Shown one piece after another: positions 24,983-33,596 of a stretch of DNA of 64,000 nucleotides. Position numbers and translations under genes: made by a program. Within the stretch, counting starts at the first letter, position 1; the number at the start of each line of letters is the position of its first letter. Source of the DNA: Paracoccaceae bacterium (GTDB lineage Bacteria; Pseudomonadota; Alphaproteobacteria; Rhodobacterales; Rhodobacteraceae); contig JALHOL010000001.1 in the NCBI GenBank assembly GCA_022843025.1, positions 372,001 to 436,000 on the forward strand, written 5' to 3'. The notes beneath the pieces were generated by a model that was not told the DNA's origin, made no database searches, and saw nothing but the letters and a program-made list of their open reading frames with translations.

Positions 24983-27780
24983 TGTTCATGCTGGGCCCGG
25001 TCGGATTTGTGACGCCTGTGCTGCTTTGGGCGCTGGTGGCGTTGCCTTTGCTGTGGCTGGTGCTGCGCGCCGTGCCGCCTGCGCCGATCCGGCGGCGGTT
25101 TCCGGGCGTTGCGCTGCTGCTGGGCTTGCAGGACGAGGATAACGAGACGGACCGCACGCCTTGGTGGCTGCTGCTGTTGCGAATGGTCGCGATTGCGGCG
25201 GCAATCATCGCCTTTGCCGGGCCGATCCTGAACCCGCGTGAGCGGGTGGCGGGCACGGGGCCGCTGCTGGTGGTGATGGATGGCGGTTGGGCCGATGCGC
25301 GCGATTGGGCGCGGCGGGTAGAACGGGCCGGGGCGCTGGTCGAGGAAGCCGGGCGTGACGGGCGGACGGTGGCCGTGGTGCGGCTGACCGATGCGCCGGG
25401 CGAGATTGCCTTTCAGGCCGCCGATGCCTGGGCAGGGCGGGTGGCCGCGCTGACGCCGCAGGCGTGGTTGCCGGGCGATCTGGCGGGATGGGCCGAGGCG
25501 CTGCCGGATGAGGGGTTTGAAACCTTCTGGCTGTCGGATGGGTTGGACAGGCCGGGGCGATCCGATCTGTTTGCAGCGCTGGACGCGGCGGGGGATGTGA
25601 CGGTGTTCCAAAGCCCGCGCCCGGTGCTGGCGCTTCATCCGGCCGGGTTTGCCGATGGGGCGGTGCAACTGGCCGCAAGCCGCTTGCCTTCGGGCGATGC
25701 GCTGGAGGTGGAAGTTGTGGCGCGCGGGCCTGATCCGGCGGGGATCGAACGGGAATTGGCGCGGGTGACGCTGGGCTTTGGTCTGGGCGACGCGCGGGGC
25801 GAAGTGGCGCTGTCGTTGCCGCCGGAATTGCGCAACCGCATTACGCGCTTTGAAGTGGCGGGGCAGCGGTCGGCGGGGGCGGTCAGCCTGACGGATGACA
25901 GCCTGAAGCGGCGCAAGGTGGCGCTGATCGGCGGGAGGGCGGACAATGCCGAGGGGCTGCAACTGCTGTCGCCCACGCACTACCTGCGGCAGGCGCTGGA
26001 GCCTGTGGCGGACCTGATCGACGGTTCGTTGATGGATGTGCTGCTGGCGAACCCGGATGTGATCGTGCTGGCCGATGTGCCTGCGCTGACGCAGGATGAA
26101 CAGGATGCGGTGCTGGGCTGGCTGGATGGCGGCGGGCTGCTGCTGCGCTTTGCCGGGCCATTGCTGGCGGCGTCAGACGTATCGCGCCTGTCGGAAGACC
26201 CGCTGATGCCGGTGCGCCTGCGCGAAGGTGGGCGCACGGTGGGCGGGGCGATGAGTTGGGGGGAGCCCAAGACGCTGGCGCCCTTCGTGGAGGGGTCGCC
26301 CTTCTTTGGCTTGACGGTGACGGATGAGGTGACGGTGACGGCGCAGGTGTTGGCGCAGCCGGACCCGGAGCTTGCGGCGCGGACAATTGCGGCGCTGGAG
26401 GATGGCACGCCTTTGGTGACGCGCAAAGAGGTGGGGCAAGGGCAGGTGGTGCTGTTCCACGTGACCGCCAATGCGGAATGGTCGACGCTGCCCTTGTCGG
26501 GGTTGTTCGTGCAGATGCTGGAACGGATGGCCGTGTCCACACGGCCCGCGACGCCGGGGGCCGAGGATCTGGCAGGTCAGGTTTGGGTGCCCGAGGTGGT
26601 GCTGGATGCCTATGGCGTGCAGGCCGAGGCGGGCGAGATGTCGGGGGTTGAGGGCACCGCTTTGGCCGAGGCGATTGTCGCCGGGCCGGGGCCTGCGCTG
26701 CCGCCGGGGCTGTATGCCGGGGCCGATCGGCGTGTGGCGCTGAACGCGGTGGGGGCGGAGACGGTGCTGGAGGCGGCAGTCTGGCCTGCCGGGACACCCG
26801 TGGAAGGGTTGGAGATGGCGCAGGAGCAGGTGTTGAAGGGCTGGTTCCTGTCGGCGGCGCTGACGGCGCTGATGATCGACATTCTGGCTGCGCTGTGGAT
26901 TTCGGGCAAGCTGTCGGGGCTGCGTCGCGGGGTGGCGATGCTGGCCGTGGTGATGCTGGCGCTGGCGGCGGCACCGGGGGTGCAGGCGCAGGATGCGCCG
27001 CTTGAGGCGCTGGACCCCGAGGAAGAGGCGCTCGCGCTGGAGGCAACGACAGCGGTGGTGCTGGGTTTTGTGCAGACCGGGGACGCGTCTCTGAATCAGG
27101 TGGCCGAGGCGGGGCTGCGCGGATTGGGCGAGCGGTTGTGGGAGCGCACGTCGATCGAGCCGGAGGCCCCGGTGGGCGTAGATATCGAACGCGATGAGTT
27201 GGCGTTCTTTCCGTTCCTGTATTGGCCGGTATCCACCAGCCAACCGCTGCCTTCGGCCAATGCCTATCGCAAGCTGAATGATTATCTGCGCACGGGCGGG
27301 ATGATCCTGTTCGACACGCGCGATTCCGATCTGGCGCGGTCGGGTGGCAGCACGCCAGAGGCGCTGCATCTGCAACGCATCGCGGCAGGGCTGAACATTC
27401 CGCCGCTGGAACCTGTGCCGGTGGATCATGTGCTGACGCGGACCTTCTATCTGTTGCAGGATTTTCCGGGCCGGTTCGGTGGCGCGCCTGTGTGGGTAGA
27501 GGCCGCCCCCCCCGATGCCGAACAGGTGGAGGGGATGCCGTTCCGCAACCTCAATGACGGGGTGACGCCGGTGGTGATCGGCGGGAACGATTGGGCCGCA
27601 GCCTGGGCGGTGGATGAGATGGGGGTGCCCATGTATCCCGTTGGGCGCGGTTTTGCCGGGGAACGGCAGCGCGAGATGGCGAACCGCTTTGGCGTGAACC
27701 TGATCATGCATGTGCTGACGGGGAATTATAAGTCGGATCAGGTGCATGTGCCTGCGCTGCTGGAAAGGCTGGGGCAATGA
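24982..27780 (+). CDS. large BatA-like/DUF4159 membrane protein
   Basis: 932-aa membrane protein. Residues 1-90 hold two membrane helices in the BatA-type N-terminal arrangement (FVTPVLLWALVALPLLWLVL and LLLLRMVAIAAAIIAFAG). A long extracytoplasmic part includes a glutamine-amidotransferase-like fold (VALIGGRADNAEGLQLLSP to VIVLADVPALTQDE). A membrane segment near residue 650 follows, then a C-terminal DUF4159 domain (LAFFPFLYWPVSTSQPLP, then GGMILFDTRDSDL). Start 24982 overlaps the DUF58 stop (TGATG); a longer frame to 24898 is rejected. Probably anchors the MoxR system at the membrane. Confidence 0.88.
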   Translation: MFMLGPVGFVTPVLLWALVALPLLWLVLRAVPPAPIRRRFPGVALLLGLQDEDNETDRTPWWLLLLRMVAIAAAIIAFAGPILNPRERVAGTGPLLVVMDGGWADARDWARRVERAGALVEEAGRDGRTVAVVRLTDAPGEIAFQAADAWAGRVAALTPQAWLPGDLAGWAEALPDEGFETFWLSDGLDRPGRSDLFAALDAAGDVTVFQSPRPVLALHPAGFADGAVQLAASRLPSGDALEVEVVARGPDPAGIERELARVTLGFGLGDARGEVALSLPPELRNRITRFEVAGQRSAGAVSLTDDSLKRRKVALIGGRADNAEGLQLLSPTHYLRQALEPVADLIDGSLMDVLLANPDVIVLADVPALTQDEQDAVLGWLDGGGLLLRFAGPLLAASDVSRLSEDPLMPVRLREGGRTVGGAMSWGEPKTLAPFVEGSPFFGLTVTDEVTVTAQVLAQPDPELAARTIAALEDGTPLVTRKEVGQGQVVLFHVTANAEWSTLPLSGLFVQMLERMAVSTRPATPGAEDLAGQVWVPEVVLDAYGVQAEAGEMSGVEGTALAEAIVAGPGPALPPGLYAGADRRVALNAVGAETVLEAAVWPAGTPVEGLEMAQEQVLKGWFLSAALTALMIDILAALWISGKLSGLRRGVAMLAVVMLALAAAPGVQAQDAPLEALDPEEEALALEATTAVVLGFVQTGDASLNQVAEAGLRGLGERLWERTSIEPEAPVGVDIERDELAFFPFLYWPVSTSQPLPSANAYRKLNDYLRTGGMILFDTRDSDLARSGGSTPEALHLQRIAAGLNIPPLEPVPVDHVLTRTFYLLQDFPGRFGGAPVWVEAAPPDAEQVEGMPFRNLNDGVTPVVIGGNDWAAAWAVDEMGVPMYPVGRGFAGERQREMANRFGVNLIMHVLTGNYKSDQVHVPALLERLGQ

Positions 27781-29855
27781 CGGCTGCGCTGACACTTGAT
27801 CCGCTGGTGCCGTGGCCGGTGCTGTGGGGCTTGGTGGCCTTTGCTGCCGTTCTGCTGGCCGTGGCGGTGTGGCGGGGCCTGTCGGGCTGGTGGTTGCGGG
27901 GGTTGACGGCGCTGGTGGTGCTGGCGGCGATTGCCAACCCTTCCTTGCAAGAAGAGGAACGGGCGGCGCTGTCGGATATCGTGCTGCTGGTGGTGGATGA
28001 CAGCGCCAGTCAGGGGCTGGGTGACCGGGCCGCGCAGGTAGAGGCCGCGATTGCCGGGGTCGAGGCCGAGGTGGCGCGGCTAGAGAATACCGAACTGCGC
28101 ATACGGCGGTTTTCCGACGCGCCCGAGGATGGCGGTTCGCTGGCCATGACGGCGCTGGCGGAACTGCTGTCGGAAGAACCGCGCGCCCGTGTGGCGGGGG
28201 CGATGATCATTACCGATGGGCAGGTGCATGATGTGGAACTTGCCCCCACCTTGCCCGCGCCGCTGCATGTGCTGCTGACGGGTGCGGCGCAGGATTGGGA
28301 CCGCCGCCTGATCGTGAAGAACGCGCCTGCCTTTGCCATTCTGGGCGAAGAGGTGATGCTGACCCTGCGGATCGAGGATCAGGGCGCCGCGCCGGGGGCC
28401 ACGGATGTGGACCTGACGATCACGGTGGATGACAGCGAGCCGCAGACGTTTCGTGTGCCAGTCGGCGAGGATCTGGATCTGCCCGTCACCCTGCCGCATG
28501 GCGGGATGAACGTGTTGCAGTTTTCCACCCCGGAAGCCGACGGCGAGTTGACCGACCGCAACAATGCCGCCGTGGTGCAGATCAACGGGGTGCGGGATCG
28601 CCTTCGGGTGCTGCTGGTATCGGGTGAGCCGCATGCCGGGGAACGGGTCTGGCGGAACCTGCTGAAATCGGATGCGTCGGTCGACCTCGTGCATTTCACC
28701 ATTCTGCGGCCGCCGGAAAAGCAGGACGGGATTCCGGTGACGGAACTGTCGCTGATCGCTTTTCCGACGCGGGAATTGTTCGTGGAAAAGATCGAGGAAT
28801 TCGATCTGATCGTGTTCGACCGATACAGGATGCGGGGCATCCTTCCGATGTCCTACCTGGAAAACGTCGCGCAATATGTGCGCAACGGCGGCACGGTGCT
28901 GGTGGCGGCGGGGCCGGAATTCGGGGCGGTGGATTCGCTGTGGCGGTCGCCCTTGGCCGATGTGCTGCCGGTGGAGCCCACCTCGCGGGTGATTGAGGGC
29001 GGCTTCCGCCCGGCGCTGACCGATCTGGGGCGGCGCCATCCCGTGACCGAGGGGTTGGAGGAATTGGCGCCCGAAGGCGGCTGGGGCCGCTGGTTCCGGC
29101 AGATCGACGTGATCCCACGCGCGGGGCAAGTGGTGATGTCGGGTGCGGATGACCGTCCGCTGCTGGTGCTGAACCGGGTGGATGAGGGGCGGGTTGCGGT
29201 GCTGGCTTCGGACCACGCGTGGCTTTGGGGCCGGGGGTATGAGGGCGGCGGGCCGCAGTTGGAGTTGTTGCGGCGGCTGGCGCATTGGATGCTGAAGGAA
29301 CCCGAGCTTGAGGAAGAGGCGCTGACCGCCACGACAACGGGGCAGGAACTGACTGTGCGGCGGCGGTCGATTGCCGAGGAACCGCCGGGTGATCTGACGA
29401 TCACGGGGCCAGATGGGGCGGTGGTGGTGCTGCCGATGCCCGAAGTTTCACCGGGGCGGTATGAACTGGTCTGGCAGGCACCGATGATGGGGCTGTACCG
29501 GCTGGAGCAGGGCGAGTTGACGCGAGTGGTGGCGGTGGGGCCGTCTGCCCCGCGTGAATTCGTGGAAACGATCGCTACGGGCGCGGTGCTGGAGCCGGTG
29601 GTGACGCCCACGAATGGCGGCATCCTGCGGCTGGAAGAGGGCGTGCCGGACATTCGCGCGGTGCGCGAGGGGCGGCCTGCGGCCGGGCGCGGCTGGGTGG
29701 GGATCACCCCGCGTGGGGCCTATGTGACGCAGGATCTGACCATCGCGCCCTTGTTGCCGGGATGGGTTTGGCTCCTGCTGGCGGCGGGTCTGGCGATTGC
29801 GGCGTGGTTGATCGAAGGGCGGCGCGGCGCGAAGCGGGTCAGCGCTTCAGCATGA
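27777..29855 (+). CDS. membrane protein with vWA/GATase-like domain
   Basis: 692-aa last gene of the MoxR operon. Two N-terminal membrane helices (residues 10-50) are followed by SDIVLLVVDDSASQGLG, a vWA-like start with a partial MIDAS motif (DDSAS), then a GATase-like segment (LRVLLVSGEPHAGERVWRNL, YVRNGGTVLVAAGPEFG, VAVLASDHAWLWGRG) and a final membrane helix (LPGWVWLLLAAGLAIAAWLI). The frame overlaps the DUF4159 gene by ATGA. Its end overlaps the convergent DUF599 gene by 17 bases. Function is unknown; operon context suggests a cell-envelope quality-control or metallation complex. Confidence 0.85.
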   Translation: MTAALTLDPLVPWPVLWGLVAFAAVLLAVAVWRGLSGWWLRGLTALVVLAAIANPSLQEEERAALSDIVLLVVDDSASQGLGDRAAQVEAAIAGVEAEVARLENTELRIRRFSDAPEDGGSLAMTALAELLSEEPRARVAGAMIITDGQVHDVELAPTLPAPLHVLLTGAAQDWDRRLIVKNAPAFAILGEEVMLTLRIEDQGAAPGATDVDLTITVDDSEPQTFRVPVGEDLDLPVTLPHGGMNVLQFSTPEADGELTDRNNAAVVQINGVRDRLRVLLVSGEPHAGERVWRNLLKSDASVDLVHFTILRPPEKQDGIPVTELSLIAFPTRELFVEKIEEFDLIVFDRYRMRGILPMSYLENVAQYVRNGGTVLVAAGPEFGAVDSLWRSPLADVLPVEPTSRVIEGGFRPALTDLGRRHPVTEGLEELAPEGGWGRWFRQIDVIPRAGQVVMSGADDRPLLVLNRVDEGRVAVLASDHAWLWGRGYEGGGPQLELLRRLAHWMLKEPELEEEALTATTTGQELTVRRRSIAEEPPGDLTITGPDGAVVVLPMPEVSPGRYELVWQAPMMGLYRLEQGELTRVVAVGPSAPREFVETIATGAVLEPVVTPTNGGILRLEEGVPDIRAVREGRPAAGRGWVGITPRGAYVTQDLTIAPLLPGWVWLLLAAGLAIAAWLIEGRRGAKRVSASA

Positions 29856-30528
29856 CATCGCGGGAATGCGACGCGAATTCGCGGCGCATCAGGACGGCGG
29901 CGCTGGCAAGGCCGGCAAAGATCAATCCGTAGGGGCCGAACAGCCACCCAAGCGCGCCGAGGGCGAAATAGATCGACCGCAGGCCCCGGTTGAAGCTGCG
30001 CGCGCCGGTGATGTTGATTTCCGCCGCCTGCCCGGCGCGGATGGCGGCATTGGGATCGGTGATGTTGTTGGGCACTGCCCCCATCAGGATGGAGCAATAG
30101 CCGAACAACCGATGCGCCCAGATGAATTTCAACAGCGCATTGGCAAGGAAGGCGATGACGAGGATGATCTTCATTTCGATCAGCGGGCCGGCCTGACCGA
30201 GGGTCAGGTCGGCGGCCAGACCCTCGACCCGGTCGGAATTGCCGATCAGTGCCACGCCGCCGCCGATGGCGATCATGCAGGCCGAGGCGAAAAAGGCCGT
30301 GCCTTGGCGAAGCGAGTCGATCAGGGTGGCGTCGAAGATGCGGGGTTGGCGGGTGACAAACTCGCCCATCCAATCGCGGCGGTACTGTTTCATGATGACC
30401 GTGACCGATGGGAACCGCGCGGGCGGGTTTTCGATGATCCAGCCGCTGGCCACCCAGAGCAGGATGTACGCCGCCACAGCGATCAGATCGGGTGCAGTCA
30501 GGCTGCCGATATGGAAGGGTATGGTCAT
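29839..30528 (-). CDS. DUF599 membrane protein
   Basis: 229-aa integral membrane protein with four hydrophobic segments (DLIAVAAYILLWVASGWII, FFASACMIAIGGGVALIG, MKIILVIAFLANALLKFIWA and the C-terminal YFALGALGWLFGPYGLIFAG). RYRRDWM-like and RQPRIFDATLIDSLRQGTAFF sequences match DUF599. Start 30528 is used; a longer frame to 30594 would run over the glcD operator. Function unknown. Divergent from glcD with 98 bases between starts. Confidence 0.85.
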   Translation of the reverse strand: MTIPFHIGSLTAPDLIAVAAYILLWVASGWIIENPPARFPSVTVIMKQYRRDWMGEFVTRQPRIFDATLIDSLRQGTAFFASACMIAIGGGVALIGNSDRVEGLAADLTLGQAGPLIEMKIILVIAFLANALLKFIWAHRLFGYCSILMGAVPNNITDPNAAIRAGQAAEINITGARSFNRGLRSIYFALGALGWLFGPYGLIFAGLASAAVLMRREFASHSRDVMLKR

Positions 30529-30557
30529 GGGTTGATGGTTAGGCGCGGGAATGGCGC

Positions 30558-30586
30558 TTGTCAGCCCGGTAAATTGGTTATATCTT
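30558..30586 (+). promoter_or_regulatory. candidate sigma-70 promoter of the glc operon
   Basis: TTGTCA (30558-30563), a 17-base spacer, then TATCTT (30581-30586), about 40 bases before the glcD start. The operator-like repeat at 30574-30594 covers the -10 box. Confidence 0.6.
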
Positions 30587-30594
30587 TTTACCAA
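30574..30594. promoter_or_regulatory. operator-like site upstream of glcD
   Basis: TTGGT-N11-ACCAA, extended by two more pairing bases on each side (AATTGGT 30572-30578 and ACCAATT 30590-30596). Same half-sites and same 11-base spacing as the site in front of the GntR/FCD gene (8576-8596), and likewise placed over the -10 box. Consistent with repression by that regulator and relief by glycolate or a related acid. Confidence 0.65.
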
Positions 30595-30626
30595 TTCCGC
30601 GACGCCCCAGCAAAAGGACCGATCCC

Positions 30627-32060
30627 ATGGAAATGCCCGTTCCCGATCCGGTGATCCTTGCCAAACGCGCGCGGATCGTGGCGCGGCTGGCCGAAGTGCT
30701 GCCTGCAGATGCGCTGATCACCGACCCGACCGAGACGCGGGCCTATGAATGCGATGCGCTGACCGCCTATCGCTGTTTGCCGATGGCGGTGGTGTTGCCG
30801 CGCACGACCGAAGAGGTCGCCGCCGTGATGCGCGCCTGCCATGAGGAAGGCGTGAAGGTGATCCCGCGCGGCGCGGGCACGTCGCTGGCGGGCGGGTCGT
30901 TGCCGACGCCGGATGCGGTGGTGCTGGGTGTGGCGCGGATGAATGCGGTGATCGAGACGGATTATCCCAACCGGTTCATCCGGGTGCAATCGGGGCGGAC
31001 CAACCTTTCCGTGACCGGCGCGGTGGAGGCGGAGGGGTTCTTTTACGCGCCCGATCCATCGAGCCAGTTGGCCTGTGCGATTGCCGGGAATATCGGGATG
31101 AACTCCGGGGGGGCGCATTGCCTGAAATACGGGGTCACCACCAACAACCTGCTGGGCGTGACCATGGTCACCATGGCGGGTGAGGTGGTGCAGGTGGGCG
31201 GGCCTTATATGGATGCGGGCGGGCTGGACCTGCTGGGGGTGATCTGCGGGTCTGAGGGGCAGTTGGGCGTGGTGACGGAGGCGTGGCTGCGCATCCTGCC
31301 CAAGCCCGAAGGCGCGCGCCCGGTGCTGATGGGCTTCGGATCGAACGAGGTGGCGGGGGCCTGCGTGTCCGACATCATCAAGGGCGGGCTGCTGCCGGTG
31401 GCGATCGAGTTCATGGACCGCCCCTGCATCGAGGCGACCGAGGCTTTTGCCAAGGCGGGATACCCCGATTGCGAGGCGCTGCTGATCGTGGAGGTGGAGG
31501 GAAGCCCCGCCGAGATTGATGAACAGCTTGCCCGGATCAAGGCGATTGCCGCGCGGCACAATCCGGTGGCGTACCGCGAGGCGGCAAGCGAGGATGAGGC
31601 CAAGCGCATCTGGCTGGGCCGGAAATCCGCCTTCGGGGCGATGGGGCAGATGGGGGATTACATCTGTCTGGATGGCACGATCCCGGTATCGGAACTGTCC
31701 TTCGTGCTGCGCCGGATTGCGGAATTGTCGGACGGGTACGGGCTGCGGGTGGCGAATGTGTTCCATGCGGGGGATGGCAACATGCATCCGCTGATCATCT
31801 TCAACGCCAACAAGCCCGGTGATCTGGACCTGGCCGAGGCGCTGGGGGCGGATATCCTGAAGCTCTGTGTCGAGGTGGGCGGCTGCCTGACGGGTGAGCA
31901 TGGCGTGGGGGTGGAGAAGCGCGATCTGATGGATGTGCAGTTCACGCGCGACGATATGGAGGCGCAGTTGCGGGTGAAGGATGTGTTCGATCCCGGCTGG
32001 CTGCTGAACCCGGCGAAGGTGTTTCCGCTCTATGTGACGGCGAGCCGTCGCGCGGCCTGA
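30627..32060 (+). CDS. glcD: glycolate oxidase subunit GlcD
   Basis: FAD-binding catalytic subunit that oxidises glycolate to glyoxylate and passes electrons to the respiratory chain with GlcE and GlcF. The 477-aa protein has the FAD-binding type 4 fold (VIPRGAGTSLAGGSLPT, then GNIGMNSGGAHCLKYGVTT) and the C-terminal FAD-oxidase domain with VANVFHAGDGNMHPLIIFN and TGEHGVGVEKRDLM. AAAAGGA precedes the ATG. First gene of glcD-glcE-ORF-glcF; about 120 bases with a hairpin and dispersed repeat separate it from glcE. D-lactate dehydrogenases are close relatives; the glcE/glcF context decides the call. Confidence 0.95.
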   Translation: MEMPVPDPVILAKRARIVARLAEVLPADALITDPTETRAYECDALTAYRCLPMAVVLPRTTEEVAAVMRACHEEGVKVIPRGAGTSLAGGSLPTPDAVVLGVARMNAVIETDYPNRFIRVQSGRTNLSVTGAVEAEGFFYAPDPSSQLACAIAGNIGMNSGGAHCLKYGVTTNNLLGVTMVTMAGEVVQVGGPYMDAGGLDLLGVICGSEGQLGVVTEAWLRILPKPEGARPVLMGFGSNEVAGACVSDIIKGGLLPVAIEFMDRPCIEATEAFAKAGYPDCEALLIVEVEGSPAEIDEQLARIKAIAARHNPVAYREAASEDEAKRIWLGRKSAFGAMGQMGDYICLDGTIPVSELSFVLRRIAELSDGYGLRVANVFHAGDGNMHPLIIFNANKPGDLDLAEALGADILKLCVEVGGCLTGEHGVGVEKRDLMDVQFTRDDMEAQLRVKDVFDPGWLLNPAKVFPLYVTASRRAA

Positions 32061-32070
32061 GAGTGCGGGA

Positions 32071-32124
32071 CCGGGGGTTTCACACCCCCGGACCCCCGTG
32101 GGATATTTGAACAGAGAAGAGGGG
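32071..32124 (+). repeat. dispersed TATTTG element with hairpin, copy 4
   Basis: Hairpin with arms CCGGGGGT (32071-32078) and ACCCCCGG (32084-32091), loop TTCAC, followed by ACCCCCGTGGGATATTTGAA and CAGAGAAGAGGGG. It lies 10 bases after the glcD stop, inside the operon, and could reduce read-through to glcE and glcF. Nearly identical to copy 2 read on the minus strand (12305-12359). Confidence 0.8.
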
Positions 32125-32182
32125 CAGGGCTTTCTCTTTCACCATCGGGCGCAGTGGGGCGCTGAAGGGATGAGGCGTAGCG

Positions 32183-33274
32183 ATGCGACCGGGGAGTGAG
32201 GCGGAGCTTGCGGAGCTGGTGCGCGTGGCCAACGCGCCCTTTGTGCTGCGCGGGGGTGGCACGCGGGGGATTGGCGCGGTTGGACCGGGCGAGGTGATGG
32301 AAACCGGGGGGCTGGCGGGGATCACGCTCTATGAGCCCGGCGCGCTGACGCTGGTGGTGCAGGCGGGAACGCCCTTGGCGCAGGTGGAGGCGGCGCTGGC
32401 GGCCGAAGGGCAGCGGTTGCCGTTTGAGCCGCCGGACATGCGCGGGCTGCTGGGGCGCGCGGGCGAGAGCACCATTGGCGGGGTGGTGGCCGCCAATGCC
32501 AGCGGGCCGCGCCGGGTGCAGGCCGGGGCCTGCCGCGACAGCATGATTGGCCTGCGCTTTGTGGATGGGACCGGGACGGTCATCCGCAATGGCGGGCGGG
32601 TGATGAAGAATGTGACGGGCTATGATCTGGTGAAGCTTCTGGCCGGATCGCATGGCACGCTGGGGGTGATTACTGAGGTGGCGTTCAAGCTGCTGCCCGC
32701 GCCGGAAGTGGCGGGCACGCTGTGCGTGGACGTCCAGACGGATGCGCAGGCGGTAGAGGCGATGGCGGCGGCGCTGGGATCGCCCTTTGACGTGACCGGG
32801 GCGGCATTCTGGCCGGGGCGCGGGGTTTTCCTGCGGGTGGAGGGGTTTGAAACCTCGGTCCGCTATCGGCTGGGGGAATTGACGCGGGTGCTGGCGCGGT
32901 TCGGGGATGTGACCGAGGTGGATGGCGCGGTCTGGCAGGCGGTGCGGGATGTGGCGCCGTTTCATGGGCGCGAGGGCGATGTCTGGCGGCTGGCGGTGAC
33001 GCCGTCCGAGGCGCCGGGGCTGGTGGCGCGGGCGGGGGCGGACGCGGTGATGTATGATTGGGGCGGCGGGCTGGTCTGGGTGTTGGTGGCGGCAGGGGTG
33101 GACCTGCGCGCGCGGCTGGGGCTGTTTGCGGGCCATGCGACGCGGGTGCGCGGGGCAGGCGGAGTGCCGGCCTTTCCGCCGGAGCCTGCGGCCCTTGCCG
33201 CGCTGTCGGCGGGGTTGCGGGCGAAGTTCGATCCGAAAGGGGTGTTCAATCCCGGTTTGATGGGGGCGGTCTGA
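32183..33274 (+). CDS. glcE: glycolate oxidase subunit GlcE
   Basis: Second FAD-binding subunit, 363 aa. It has a shortened FAD type 4 domain: FVLRGGGTRGIGA, EPPDMRGLLGRAGESTIGGV, ASGPRRVQAGACRDSMIGLR, NGGRVMKNVTGYDLVKLLAG and the C-terminal FDPKGVFNPG. The PDM and GPRR-x-GACRD motifs are typical of GlcE as opposed to GlcD. The ribosome site before ATG 32183 is weak. The next gene starts one base after its stop. Confidence 0.95.
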   Translation: MRPGSEAELAELVRVANAPFVLRGGGTRGIGAVGPGEVMETGGLAGITLYEPGALTLVVQAGTPLAQVEAALAAEGQRLPFEPPDMRGLLGRAGESTIGGVVAANASGPRRVQAGACRDSMIGLRFVDGTGTVIRNGGRVMKNVTGYDLVKLLAGSHGTLGVITEVAFKLLPAPEVAGTLCVDVQTDAQAVEAMAAALGSPFDVTGAAFWPGRGVFLRVEGFETSVRYRLGELTRVLARFGDVTEVDGAVWQAVRDVAPFHGREGDVWRLAVTPSEAPGLVARAGADAVMYDWGGGLVWVLVAAGVDLRARLGLFAGHATRVRGAGGVPAFPPEPAALAALSAGLRAKFDPKGVFNPGLMGAV

Positions 33275-33275
33275 G

Positions 33276-33587
33276 ATGGGGGCCCTGCTGATTGCGTATC
33301 CGGTGGCGGTGTTTGTGTCGCTGTGCCTGTTGCCGCGTGCCAGGGCGGCGCTGGGCGTGGGGCTGGCGGTGGCGGCGCTGGGGATTGTCTGGGTGGTGAA
33401 TGATCCGGCTGCGGATAACGGCGCGGTGCGGTTTCTGGTGAAGCTGGGGGCCGCGCCCGTGGCGGTGGCCGCGCTGGCGCAGGCGCTGCGCGGGGTGATC
33501 GCGCCGGACAGCCCGCGCTGGATGTGGCCCGCGCTGGCGGGCGGGGTGGCGCTGACGGCGGTCTTTCTTTTCTTCCTTCTGGTCTGA
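33276..33587 (+). CDS. small membrane protein inserted between glcE and glcF
   Basis: 103-aa protein with three probable membrane helices (YPVAVFVSLCLLP, LGVGLAVAALGIVWVV, and the C-terminal WPALAGGVALTAVFLFFLLV). I do not recognise it. It starts one base after glcE and ends nine bases before glcF, so it is fully embedded in the glycolate oxidase operon. It may help attach GlcDEF to the membrane or take part in glycolate entry; this is inference from position. Confidence 0.75.
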   Translation: MGALLIAYPVAVFVSLCLLPRARAALGVGLAVAALGIVWVVNDPAADNGAVRFLVKLGAAPVAVAALAQALRGVIAPDSPRWMWPALAGGVALTAVFLFFLLV

Positions 33588-33596
33588 GGTGATCTG

